Shown here piece by piece: positions 1 through 7,682 of a stretch of 18,256 nt of DNA; position 1 is the stretch's first letter, and every line of letters starts with the position of its first letter. This DNA comes from a bacterium. GTDB taxonomy: Bacteria; UBP14; UBA6098; B30-G16. Location of the stretch: positions 1 through 18,256 of the forward strand of contig JAUXEQ010000005.1 in the NCBI GenBank assembly GCA_030620455.1. Reading direction: 5' to 3'. The notes beneath the pieces were generated by a model. The model was not told the origin of the DNA. It worked only from the letters and a program-made list of their open reading frames with translations, and made no database searches. A program made the translations under genes and the position numbers.

Positions 1-1314
1 ATCTATTCCTGTAGGTTCAACAATGATAACAATTGGATTCGAATCTGTTCGAATATATGCGGTGTCTTCAAATATGTAGAGTTCGTTTGTGTCTCCTTGA
101 ATAATTATTGTAAGTGCCCAATCCGGTCCGGTTTGACCGTTAAGTGAAACCTCAATCCAATCAGGTGGGTTTGGGAAAACAATGTAATTTGCCCCCCATG
201 ATCTTGGTTTGTGAGATGATGAAGGATTAAAAGTATATGGAAGAGTTTTAATTGTATCTTCGATAACTATTTCAGGATATGCTGAACCTTCAATGTAATG
301 ACTTCCATCTGATCTGCTTCCTGTCAAGTAGTTCCAGCCACAAAAAGTTGCGAATTCATTCTCGATCGATAAACCGGATGAATCCATGGCTGTCGAGATA
401 GCATCCATTCCGTCAAGGTAGGTAGTATTCATAAATATATCTTTTATAAGACCTACACCATATTCACTGGTTAAATAATGGAAATAAATACAGGTTGAAT
501 ACTTGTGGGAACCTATGTCTGTCAAAGGTGTCCATGGATAATCAAATAAAAGGTTTAGATAGTTATAATAATCATTAACATAATTGTATACAATATCCTC
601 CATCCAAACGGCAGATGTCTCGAGTAACCATATTTTTTCTTCAGGATCGTAAGCGAAATGTGAAGCGTGATGAAATTCATGAGCAACTGTAACTTTAAAA
701 GCACCCCATTCACTGCCTTCTGGGTCGTCATTACTAGGGAATCCAGTGTAATTATCTCGCACTTCGATATATGCTGCCAAATTATACCAAGGTTCTGGAC
801 CCTCGATTGTGTCTGGATAAGTGATGCCATAAATGCCTGTTCCTAAACGGCTTATATAGACATCAAATAGACTATCTCCACCGAGTGTTCCATCCGAAAC
901 AGGGGCTAAAAATCCAAGTGAGTCAATTTCTACAAACCAGGCTCGATCGAAGAACTCAGCACATCGGCAAGCGTAATTAGTATCAGTTATTGCGGGATTA
1001 TAGTGTATTCGAAAATGTCCACCGGGACTTACTATACTCACAGGCTTAAAGGGACGAGTTATTAACATTGGTAATAACTGTTTTTGTCGGGATGTTAAGT
1101 AGTCTTTATTTCGAAGAATATCTAAAAGCAGTGGTGTTCCGGACCTTATTATCATTGGAGGTGTTAATTCTGGATTAAACGAATCCTGTTCAAAGAGTAC
1201 TGTAAATTCAAGCTGAATTCGTTCTTCAATTGAAAGCTCATTAAGAGAAAAGCATACAGTAACAGTAAATAGAACTCCGATTATAAAGTATCTGAATGTA
1301 TTCGAAATTTTCAT
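1..1314 (-). CDS. Secreted zinc metallopeptidase (HExxH, MXAN_6640-like), C-terminus beyond the window
   Basis: An open frame of 438 codons runs from an ATG at 1314 to the window edge with no stop, so the C-terminus is missing. The N-terminus has a Sec signal peptide: basic start MKISNTFRYF, then a hydrophobic core FIIGVLFTVTVCF, with cleavage probably near residue 22-24. Residues 212-216 are HEFHH, a zincin HExxH motif inside VAHEFHHASHFAYD. Downstream, WLLETSAVWMED (229-240) resembles the WLxEGxA helix of gluzincins, so E232 is the likely third zinc ligand and E213 the catalytic base. This arrangement resembles the MXAN_6640-type putative metalloproteases of uncultured diderm bacteria. The substrate is unknown; an extracellular or periplasmic role is inferred from the signal peptide. 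No clear Shine-Dalgarno precedes the start, which I chose because the signal peptide follows at once. It is divergent from guaB. Confidence 0.82.
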   Translation of the reverse strand, partial: MKISNTFRYFIIGVLFTVTVCFSLNELSIEERIQLEFTVLFEQDSFNPELTPPMIIRSGTPLLLDILRNKDYLTSRQKQLLPMLITRPFKPVSIVSPGGHFRIHYNPAITDTNYACRCAEFFDRAWFVEIDSLGFLAPVSDGTLGGDSLFDVYISRLGTGIYGITYPDTIEGPEPWYNLAAYIEVRDNYTGFPSNDDPEGSEWGAFKVTVAHEFHHASHFAYDPEEKIWLLETSAVWMEDIVYNYVNDYYNYLNLLFDYPWTPLTDIGSHKYSTCIYFHYLTSEYGVGLIKDIFMNTTYLDGMDAISTAMDSSGLSIENEFATFCGWNYLTGSRSDGSHYIEGSAYPEIVIEDTIKTLPYTFNPSSSHKPRSWGANYIVFPNPPDWIEVSLNGQTGPDWALTIIIQGDTNELYIFEDTAYIRTDSNPIVIIVEPTGID

Positions 1315-1619
1315 ATTAGTAATAATATTTTTTCTTATAATTAAAAAAACCTTTACAGAACGTCAATCATGTCTATAATTGTAAAAATTTTAGGGGGTAA
1401 TACCCATGTTGTTCCCAACCATATTTACGTTTTCAAAAATATACACATTTAATGAAATAGCTATGTCATCATATTTAAAAGCCAATTATAACATACAAAT
1501 TCGGATTAGCAAAATTCAAATCAATAATATAATTTCTTCAAAAAATGTAAATAGTTTAATAATAAAATCTAATAATTCATTGATTGGAAATTATTGTTAG
1601 GCACAAGAAAGGAGTTTAT
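1315..1619. other. Divergent intergenic region and guaB leader
   Basis: This 305-base gap lies between the divergent metallopeptidase and guaB and is strikingly AT-rich (about 21% GC by hand count over 1406-1600, well below the flanking genes). It holds a forward promoter (1352-1379). Overlapping its spacer in reverse orientation is a TTGACG hexamer (minus strand, 1366-1361) that could serve the metallopeptidase, but the best -10 candidate lies about 20 bases away, too far to be convincing. Downstream of the forward promoter are AGGGGG (1392-1397), a GGGT-AAT-ACCC mini-hairpin (1395-1405) and an open frame of 64 codons from ATG 1406 to TAG 1600. That frame is rich in Ile, Asn, Ser and Lys, as expected from translated AT-rich noncoding DNA, so I do not call it a gene. 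No known purine-type riboswitch consensus was recognised. Confidence 0.6.
1352..1379 (+). promoter_or_regulatory. Sigma70-like promoter for guaB
   Basis: TTTACA (1352-1357) and a perfect TATAAT (1374-1379) are separated by 16 bases, a near-consensus sigma70-type promoter. Transcription would start near 1386, leaving a leader of about 230 nt before guaB. In such AT-rich DNA a perfect -10 box can occur by chance, but pairing with a five-of-six -35 at permitted spacing makes this the best promoter in the window. Confidence 0.55.
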
Positions 1620-3074
1620 ATGAAAAAATTTAATGAAAAACTGAGCTTCGACGACATACTTTTGAAACCCCAGTATTCTGAAGTTATGCCGGATGAAGTT
1701 GACATTTCAGTCCGCTTAACAGAAAGCATTACACTGAATATTCCAATACTTTCTGCAGCTATGGACACTGTTACGGAGCATAGAATGGCTATCGCGATGG
1801 CTCAGGTTGGAGGATTAGGGGTGATCCACAGAAACATGCCCTGCGAAATGCAGGCTGAGGAAGTTAGAAGAGTTAAGAGATTTGAGGCTGGATTAATTCC
1901 CGATCCTATGACGATTGAACCTGAAGCGACAATTGGCAAAGCGTTCGAAATTATGAGAACTCAGCACATTTCAGGGCTTCCAGTTGTTACTGAGACCAGA
2001 TTGGTTGGCATTATAACTCATCGAGATCTAAGATTTGAAACGGACATGTCAAAGAAGGTTTCGCAATTGATGACAAGTGAACTAATAACTGTCAGATCCG
2101 GAGATAGTTTTGATGTAGCAATTAATAAACTACATCAACACCGGATTGAAAAGCTTCCAGTAGTCGATGAAGATGGCAAACTCACTGGACTTATTACTGT
2201 AAAGGATATTCAGAAATCCTCGGAGCATCCAAATTCCTCAAAGGATAATATTGGTAGACTTCTTGTGGCAGCAGCAATAGGTGTCAGTATGGATATGAAA
2301 GAAAGATCTGAGATGCTTGTCGACTCTGAGGTCGATGTCTTGGTTGTCGATACTGCTCATGGAGATTCGAAAAACGTGATGGAAACAACTGCATATCTTA
2401 AAAGAACTTATCCTGAAATAGCTTTAATCTCTGGTAATGTGGCGACGGTAGAGGGTGTTGTAAGATTAATTGATAATGGCGCTGATATTATAAAGATTGG
2501 AATAGGTCCCGGATCAATTTGTACAACTCGCGTTGTAACAGGTTGCGGTGTACCCCAAGCTTCAGCGGTTATGGAATGTGCTGAAGAAGCAGACAAACAT
2601 AATATTAAAATTATTTCTGATGGCGGAATAAGGTATAGTGGAGATGTAGCCAAAGCAATTGCTTTGGGAGCATGTGTGGTTATGATTGGTAATCTAATTG
2701 CTGGAACCGATGAGGCACCTGGAGAAACAGTTTTATATGAAGGCAGACGATTTAAGGTTTACAGAGGAATGGGGTCTCTTGGAGCTATGAAAGTCGGTGC
2801 AAGAGACAGATACTATCAGGAGGATATTATTAATCATAGAAAACTTGTCCCAGAAGGTATTGAAGGTCGAGTTCCTTATAAAGGACCAGTTGAGGAAACT
2901 ATCTTTCAGTTAATGGGTGGATTAAGAGCTGGTATGGGAATGACTGGTTCTAAGACAATTATTGAATTGCAGAATAATGTCGATTTCATTAAGGTAACAT
3001 GGTCTGGACTTACGGAATCGCATCCACATAATGTTCAGATAACGCAAGAAGCGCCTAACTATCAAATTCTTTAA
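1620..3074 (+). CDS. guaB: Inosine-5'-monophosphate dehydrogenase
   Basis: GuaB oxidises IMP to XMP with NAD+, the first committed and rate-limiting step of GMP synthesis, in the cytoplasm. The 484-residue product matches the usual length (about 485-490). Residues 1-85 carry the start of the TIM barrel (FDDILLKPQYSEVMP, then ILSAAMDTVTEHRMAIAMAQ). Two CBS domains follow at about 92-145 and 149-200. The catalytic loop GPGSICTTRVVTGCGVPQ has its cysteine at residue 301. GGIRYSGDVAKAIALGA, MGSLGAM, the flap ARDRYYQ and KLVPEGIEGRVPYKG are all intact. The ATG at 1620 was chosen over the in-frame ATG at 1584 because AAAGGAG (1608-1614) sits five bases before it and the protein then begins at the family position (MKKFNEKLSFDD). 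It is probably transcribed alone from the promoter at 1352-1379 and is convergent with the next gene. Confidence 0.97.
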   Translation: MKKFNEKLSFDDILLKPQYSEVMPDEVDISVRLTESITLNIPILSAAMDTVTEHRMAIAMAQVGGLGVIHRNMPCEMQAEEVRRVKRFEAGLIPDPMTIEPEATIGKAFEIMRTQHISGLPVVTETRLVGIITHRDLRFETDMSKKVSQLMTSELITVRSGDSFDVAINKLHQHRIEKLPVVDEDGKLTGLITVKDIQKSSEHPNSSKDNIGRLLVAAAIGVSMDMKERSEMLVDSEVDVLVVDTAHGDSKNVMETTAYLKRTYPEIALISGNVATVEGVVRLIDNGADIIKIGIGPGSICTTRVVTGCGVPQASAVMECAEEADKHNIKIISDGGIRYSGDVAKAIALGACVVMIGNLIAGTDEAPGETVLYEGRRFKVYRGMGSLGAMKVGARDRYYQEDIINHRKLVPEGIEGRVPYKGPVEETIFQLMGGLRAGMGMTGSKTIIELQNNVDFIKVTWSGLTESHPHNVQITQEAPNYQIL

Positions 3075-3075
3075 A

Positions 3076-4362
3076 TTATGTAACAGTCTTTTGTTCTTGG
3101 TTTTGCATAACTTTTGAATTGGGAATAAGAATTACTAATCCTATAATGACAAGAAGTGACATAATTCCAATAGCAACCTGAAAGCGAATTTTACCGGGTG
3201 AGTTTGCAAGAATTAACGTTGTAGCACCCCAAATCAGTGGTCCTACTGTTGCTGCGGCTTTTCCGGTTAGAGAATATAAACCAAAAAAGCGTCCCACAGA
3301 ATCTATAGGCGTGAGTTTTAATAAGTATGGTCTTCCAATTGTCCATACACCACCAAGCATTATGCCTATTAATACCCCACAACCCCAGAACACCGTTGTT
3401 GTCGGAAAAAGTGATAATGCCGAAAGCCCGATAATCCATCCCACAAGATCGATAATCAAGGATTTATGAGGTCCTATAATATCGGTAATTTTACCCCAGA
3501 TGAAGGACCCAATAACTGCAAACGTAGTGCATATAACAAAGAAGAGTATCTTTGCTGAATCGCTAAGCCCCATGGCTTTTTCAGCGAATATAGCCATAAA
3601 TATTATTGTTGTCTCGACTGCTTCATGAAAAAGAAATCTTGATAGTAGAAACCTTCTAATCCCTGGATATTTCTTCGTATCTTTTAATGTTTCCCAAACT
3701 TTTCTGAGAGGAGTTTTAGTGGTCTTATCTGCCGGATATCTGGTACGTTTTTCATCTTTGGAAAAGTATATTAATGTGGGTAATGCAAAAAGGAAAAATA
3801 GAATGGCTGTGGGAAGAAACGTGGCTTCTCTTCCACCTGCAGGAATTGGAGTATTAAGCCCAAAAAGTTTGCCTGTATTAAACGGCATAATTAAAGCCAT
3901 CCCAACGATCGAACCTATATAGCCGAAAGCAGTTCCAATACCGCTGACAATTCCCCATCTCTCTTTATTTGCAGCACGCGGTAGAAGTGAATTGTAAAAA
4001 GTCAACGACAACTGATAGCAAACATTTGCAAAGATGAAGGCGATTATAATTATCCATAGCAGTTTTAGATATCCACAGAAACCGATTATAGTTGTTCCAA
4101 TTATCACCCCAAGTACAAACATCCCAAAGAAACCCATTCGTCGACCGGTTCTATCGGAAATAGTTCCGAACAATGGCGCTAAAAACACAACAGTAATCTG
4201 AGATATTGAATTTGCTACACCCACGTAGATTTCCGGTGCACCTAAGTCGGAAATTATTAGGAGTGGAAAATACATGGAAATGATATTCATCGAGAAAATA
4301 GTATCTGCAAAGTCATAAATAGCCCAAATAAATTCGCGGAATTTTAAACCTTTTAATAACAT
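3076..4362 (-). CDS. MFS transporter of the UMF1 / Atg22-like family
   Basis: The 428-residue product is an inner-membrane protein with about 12 predicted helices in two six-helix halves joined by a basic loop (about 200-235). The N-terminal WAIYDFAD (13-20) leading into TIFSMNIISMYFPLL is typical of the UMF1 (unknown major facilitator) group related to Atg22. MFS loop 2-3 motif A is present as GTISDRTGRR (66-75), with its echo GKITDIIGPHKS (290-301) in the second half. LLPRAANKERWGIVSGIG followed by FGYIGS (about 126-151) is also family-typical. The substrate cannot be read from the sequence; eukaryotic Atg22 exports vacuolar amino acids, but bacterial members are mostly uncharacterised. AAAGGA lies about 13 bases upstream of the start, a somewhat long spacing. 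Its stop is one base from the guaB stop, so neither gene has room for its own terminator between them. Confidence 0.88.
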   Translation of the reverse strand: MLLKGLKFREFIWAIYDFADTIFSMNIISMYFPLLIISDLGAPEIYVGVANSISQITVVFLAPLFGTISDRTGRRMGFFGMFVLGVIIGTTIIGFCGYLKLLWIIIIAFIFANVCYQLSLTFYNSLLPRAANKERWGIVSGIGTAFGYIGSIVGMALIMPFNTGKLFGLNTPIPAGGREATFLPTAILFFLFALPTLIYFSKDEKRTRYPADKTTKTPLRKVWETLKDTKKYPGIRRFLLSRFLFHEAVETTIIFMAIFAEKAMGLSDSAKILFFVICTTFAVIGSFIWGKITDIIGPHKSLIIDLVGWIIGLSALSLFPTTTVFWGCGVLIGIMLGGVWTIGRPYLLKLTPIDSVGRFFGLYSLTGKAAATVGPLIWGATTLILANSPGKIRFQVAIGIMSLLVIIGLVILIPNSKVMQNQEQKTVT

Positions 4363-4516
4363 GTAGTTATAGTTATCCTTTTACGTAGTAAAACGCAATG
4401 ATATTAATTGCATATCGCGCTATGTTTTATATCTCGACTTGTAAATTTAATAAATCTGTTATACATTCTTCTGCAGTAAGTGCTGTAAAAAAACAAAACT
4501 TTTATAGATTTGTAAG
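4363..4516. promoter_or_regulatory. Divergent promoter region with two adjoining dyads
   Basis: This 154-base gap separates the divergent MFS gene and maf. It contains GCAAT-7 nt-ATTGC (4395-4411) abutting CATATCGCGCTATG (4411-4424), a 14-base palindrome with one mismatched pair and a CG-rich core that stands out in this AT-rich setting. Weak promoter candidates flank them. On the minus strand TTATTA (4453-4448) and TATAAA (4431-4426) are 16 bases apart, which would put the dyads at the start site of the MFS transcript. On the plus strand TTGTAA (4439-4444) and TATACA (4460-4465) are 15 apart, toward maf. The layout fits operator sites for a repressor, but no regulator gene is nearby and the promoter matches are poor. 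Confidence 0.3.
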
Positions 4517-5128
4517 ATGAATAAGTTACCTAAATTTTATTTAGCTTCGCAGTCGCCAAGAAGACACGAACTTCTGAAAAGAGTTGATATTCCTTTTGAG
4601 ATTGTTAAGCGAGCTGAAGTCGATGAATCTGTGGAATCGAGCGTGAATCCTGCTTTTTTTGCAGAGAAGTTGGCAATAAATAAGGTTAAAGCAGCATCGA
4701 TTCCATCGGATGCCAACGGTTTTGTTTTGGGTTTTGATACAATTGTCTATATTGAGGAAGAAATATTAGGTAAACCAAAAAACAAAGAACAAGCTTTCTT
4801 ATTTCTCAAACGGCTTTCAGGATCCTGGCATAGTGTTTTTACCGGTGTGGCAGTGATGAGGACAAAGGATAGAAAAGTTGAATCCGATGTCGAGATAACA
4901 AAGGTGAAATTTTCAAAAATGACACTTAGTGAAATCGAGTTGTATGTGAATTCTGGAGAACCCTTGGATAAAGCGGGAGCATATGGCATTCAAGAGCTTG
5001 GGGCTCTTCTTGTCGAGAGAATCGAGGGTTGCTTTTATAATGTTATGGGTTTACCCCTTTTACGCTTGACTAAAGTATTAGAGCGTTTTAACATTAAAAG
5101 AACTATCTTATTACGGAGGAATTTGTGA
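4517..5128 (+). CDS. maf: Maf-type nucleoside triphosphate pyrophosphatase (probable dTTP/UTP pyrophosphatase)
   Basis: Maf proteins hydrolyse non-canonical or excess nucleoside triphosphates to monophosphates plus pyrophosphate and are linked to septum formation when overproduced. The 203-residue product has the whole signature: SQSPRR at 11-16 (nucleotide-binding loop), GFDTIV with D74, GKPKN (85-89), DKAGAYGIQ (151-159) and VERIEGCFYNVMGLPL near the C-terminus. The DKAGAYGIQ form, rather than the YceF-type variant, points to the YhdE-like dTTP/UTP-specific branch; this specificity is inferred. The start is fixed by the N-terminal strand LPKFYLASQSPRR, although its Shine-Dalgarno is weak. 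The C-terminus (about 190-203) extends slightly past the family core and is basic. The stop overlaps the GTG start of the rodZ-like gene by four bases, so the two are probably cotranslated. Confidence 0.93.
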   Translation: MNKLPKFYLASQSPRRHELLKRVDIPFEIVKRAEVDESVESSVNPAFFAEKLAINKVKAASIPSDANGFVLGFDTIVYIEEEILGKPKNKEQAFLFLKRLSGSWHSVFTGVAVMRTKDRKVESDVEITKVKFSKMTLSEIELYVNSGEPLDKAGAYGIQELGALLVERIEGCFYNVMGLPLLRLTKVLERFNIKRTILLRRNL

Positions 5129-6171
5129 GTGAGCTTGGTGACTATATTCGCCAACTAAGGGAAAAGAAAGACGTTTCTATCGAACAAGCTGCGAAGGATA
5201 CACTGATAAATCCTTCGTATCTCGATGCATTGGAGGAGGGAAATTATGAAATCCTTCCACCGGAAGTCTATGTTATAGGGTTTCTTAAAACATACTCAGA
5301 ATATTTGGGTGTTTCTGCGGATGAATTTCTCAATCTATACGCCCCAAAAAAACAAAAAGTTCGAAAGAAGCGAAAAGAGAACGCATTGCTTTCAAATATT
5401 AGTAACGTTCCTTCATCAGAGGTTGTTGAGAATGAAAGTACATCATTTTCTGATGTCGTTCATTCATTGAGAGCTGTTCCCATCATTATCTACGTTATCG
5501 GATTTCTGGTTATTTTTGTAGCCGTGGTTATAATTCTTTCCGTAAGTAAAACAACAAGTCCACCAGAAACTGTTATCGAGGGTGTAGAAGGGGATTCGCT
5601 AATTTTTACAATGGCACCTGCTCCAATCGATAATGACATTGCTCAGGAGATTAATATCAAGATCGATAAAGTTGATCCAAATAAGGAGTTGTTTCGAGCG
5701 GAATCGTTAACTTATATTTTTCGCACAAGAGAGCAGGTTGATCTGTATGTTGAGGTGGATTACCGCAGAGTTATGCATGGAAAATTGAATAGAGGAGAAG
5801 AAAAGAAATGGCGAGTTAAAAATTCCATATATATTGAAACTAGCAATCCCAGCGCGCTGAAAATCTCAGTTAACGGATTTGATCTTGCACCTTTGAATAT
5901 TAAACACGACCAATCTTTAGACCTAAGAAGAGATAATATATTGCAGTTTTTAGAGGATTATCAACCTTTGCCACCAGGAGTTACATCTGCTTATGGGGAG
6001 CGAATTGAGAGTATGGTTCCAGAAAGTCTAATTATGCAAAAACCATCGTCGGAGGCTCGAAAAAATATTAAAAGATCTAAAACACCACTATCGAAAACTC
6101 CTAAAACCCAAAGTCAAAATACAAGACAGAGTATAAAACCACCAACATCGAATAGGAAAAATGATCAATAA
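5125..6171 (+). CDS. rodZ: RodZ-like bitopic protein (HTH_25, one TM helix, DUF4115-like domain)
   Basis: The architecture matches RodZ, which links MreB to the cell-wall elongation machinery. The cytoplasmic N-terminus (1-72) is a helix-turn-helix of the HTH_25 type: SELGDYIRQLREKKDVSIEQ, then INPSYLDALEEGNYEILPPE and a YVIGFLKTYSEYLGV helix. A basic juxtamembrane segment (about 75-88, KKQKVRKKRKEN) is followed by one transmembrane helix at about 118-140. The external part has a beta-rich domain (about 180-270; VDLYVEVDYRRVMHGKLNRG) resembling DUF4115. It ends in a Lys/Arg/Ser/Thr/Pro-rich tail of about 45 residues (304-348), probably disordered. The GTG start is supported by GGAGGA (5115-5120) and the four-base overlap with maf. 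No mreB, mreC or rodA is in the window, so the shape role rests on architecture alone. Confidence 0.8.
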   Translation: MSELGDYIRQLREKKDVSIEQAAKDTLINPSYLDALEEGNYEILPPEVYVIGFLKTYSEYLGVSADEFLNLYAPKKQKVRKKRKENALLSNISNVPSSEVVENESTSFSDVVHSLRAVPIIIYVIGFLVIFVAVVIILSVSKTTSPPETVIEGVEGDSLIFTMAPAPIDNDIAQEINIKIDKVDPNKELFRAESLTYIFRTREQVDLYVEVDYRRVMHGKLNRGEEKKWRVKNSIYIETSNPSALKISVNGFDLAPLNIKHDQSLDLRRDNILQFLEDYQPLPPGVTSAYGERIESMVPESLIMQKPSSEARKNIKRSKTPLSKTPKTQSQNTRQSIKPPTSNRKNDQ

Positions 6172-6199
6172 CTCTATATTCCAGAACGAGGAATAAACT

Positions 6200-6205
6200 T
6201 ATAAT
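6200..6205 (+). promoter_or_regulatory. Possible -10 box upstream of manB
   Basis: A perfect TATAAT lies in the 74-base gap between the rodZ-like gene and manB, about 40 bases before the manB start. No recognisable -35 hexamer is found at 16-18 bases upstream (best candidates TATTCC and ATTCCA), so this may be a chance match in AT-rich DNA; manB may instead be cotranscribed with maf and rodZ. Confidence 0.25.
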
Positions 6206-6245
6206 ACAAGATTTGCGAAGGTTAGTTACAACCATGGAGGAATAA

Positions 6246-7598
6246 ATGTTGGATGAAAGAATTTTTAAAGCCTATGATATAAGAGGTATATATCCTACTC
6301 AATTAGATGATAAGACGGCATATCTTATAGGTGGAGCAACGGTAAACGTTATTAGCGCAAAAAGAGTTGTTGTAGGTAGAGATGTAAGGATTTCCTCCAA
6401 ATCTCTTGAAAGGGCTTTAATAAGAGGGTTGAGTGATGCTGGTGCTACTGTTGATATTTTAGGAGAAATTTCCACCGATGCAATGTATTATGCTGTCGGG
6501 AAATACGGTTACGACGCTGGTGTTATGGTTACAGCTTCACATAATCCACCCGAATACAACGGATTCAAGATTTCCAAAGCGGATGCTATTCCTCTTTCTG
6601 GTGATTCTGGACTCCCAGAAATTAAAAGGATTGTAAAATTGGGAAAATTCAGAATTTCTCGATACCCCGGAAGCATTCAATCAAGACAAATTTTAGATGA
6701 ATATGTTAGGCATTGCTTGGGCTTCATAAACTTAAAAAATCTCAAACCATTTAGAATTGCAATCGACGCTGCAAATGGGGTTGCGGGAATTGTTTTGGAA
6801 AAAATATTACCTCTTCTACCATTTAAGGTCGAAAAACTTTTCTTTGAACCAGATGGTAATTTCCCTAATCATTTTCCCAATCCTATGGAACCAAAAAATA
6901 CTGAGGTTCTGAGAAAAGAAGTTCTTAAGAAACATTTTGATTTCGGTGTGGCGTTTGATGGTGATGCGGATCGAATGTTCCTTATCGATGAAAAAGGAAA
7001 TTTTGTTGGCGGAGATATGATTGTAGCCATGGTTGCACGAAAAATGCTGCGGCAGGAAAGCGGTTCTGCAATTGTCCACAATTTAATCTGCTCAAAGACA
7101 GTTATTGATGTTATAAATAAATACCATGGAATACCAATTAGAAGTCGTGTAGGTCATGCTTTCCTGAAACCTTTGATGCGAGAAAACAACGCCATTTTCG
7201 GCGGTGAGCATTCTGGTCACTACTTTTTTAGGGATCACTGGTTTGCAGATTCAGGCCTTATTGCATTTCTTGTTGTTGCCGATGTTATTTCCGAGGAGGA
7301 AAAGGTTGTTTCGCAAGTTATTGCAGATATAGATAGATACTATAGAACAGGTGAAATTAACACTGAAGTTATGGATCGATGGGAAACATTAGAATGTGTG
7401 GTGGTTAAGGTTAGTGAATTAACTGGAGTCGAACCAGATCGACTCGATGGTATTACTTTCACGTACGACAATTGGTGGTTCAATATTAGACCATCAAATA
7501 CTGAACCTCTTTTAAGACTTAACATCGAGGCTGATTCTCCTGAATTTCGGGATGAGAAATTACGCTGGGTTTTAGATATTATAAATGAGTGCAAGTGA
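6246..7598 (+). CDS. manB: Phosphomannomutase / phosphoglucomutase (alpha-D-phosphohexomutase)
   Basis: This cytoplasmic enzyme interconverts hexose-6-phosphate and hexose-1-phosphate and supplies NDP-sugars for LPS and other surface glycans. All four phosphohexomutase sites are present in the 450-residue product: the phosphoserine loop TASHNPPEYNGFKI with S98, the Mg2+ loop DGDADR (238-243), the sugar-specificity loop GGEHSGH (319-325), and the C-terminal phosphate-binding loop RPSNTEPLLRL (415-425). The N-terminal FKAYDIRGIYP is that of ManB/AlgC-type dual-specificity mutases, and GEHSGH fits that group, not GlmM. Whether mannose or glucose phosphates are preferred cannot be decided. GGAGG (6236-6240) lies five bases before the ATG. 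The gene follows the rodZ-like gene by 74 bases and is 192 bases before the YfhO-type gene. Confidence 0.95.
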   Translation: MLDERIFKAYDIRGIYPTQLDDKTAYLIGGATVNVISAKRVVVGRDVRISSKSLERALIRGLSDAGATVDILGEISTDAMYYAVGKYGYDAGVMVTASHNPPEYNGFKISKADAIPLSGDSGLPEIKRIVKLGKFRISRYPGSIQSRQILDEYVRHCLGFINLKNLKPFRIAIDAANGVAGIVLEKILPLLPFKVEKLFFEPDGNFPNHFPNPMEPKNTEVLRKEVLKKHFDFGVAFDGDADRMFLIDEKGNFVGGDMIVAMVARKMLRQESGSAIVHNLICSKTVIDVINKYHGIPIRSRVGHAFLKPLMRENNAIFGGEHSGHYFFRDHWFADSGLIAFLVVADVISEEEKVVSQVIADIDRYYRTGEINTEVMDRWETLECVVVKVSELTGVEPDRLDGITFTYDNWWFNIRPSNTEPLLRLNIEADSPEFRDEKLRWVLDIINECK

Positions 7599-7682
7599 TT
7601 CGAAAAATGCGTTTGAATACAAAATTGGTCGATGTATAAGCGCTGACTGATTTATGTATACAATTTGGGTGGATTCAATAAA

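Noticed and set aside
1386..1619. Purine-type riboswitch upstream of guaB
   Set aside because: The leader is long and guaB would suit such control, but I could not find the conserved core of known purine-sensing riboswitches, only short AT-rich stems.
7598..7618. Hairpin directly after manB (ATTCGAA with TTTGAAT)
   Set aside because: The stem has seven pairs with a G-T wobble, is AT-rich and has no T tract after it, so it is not a credible terminator.
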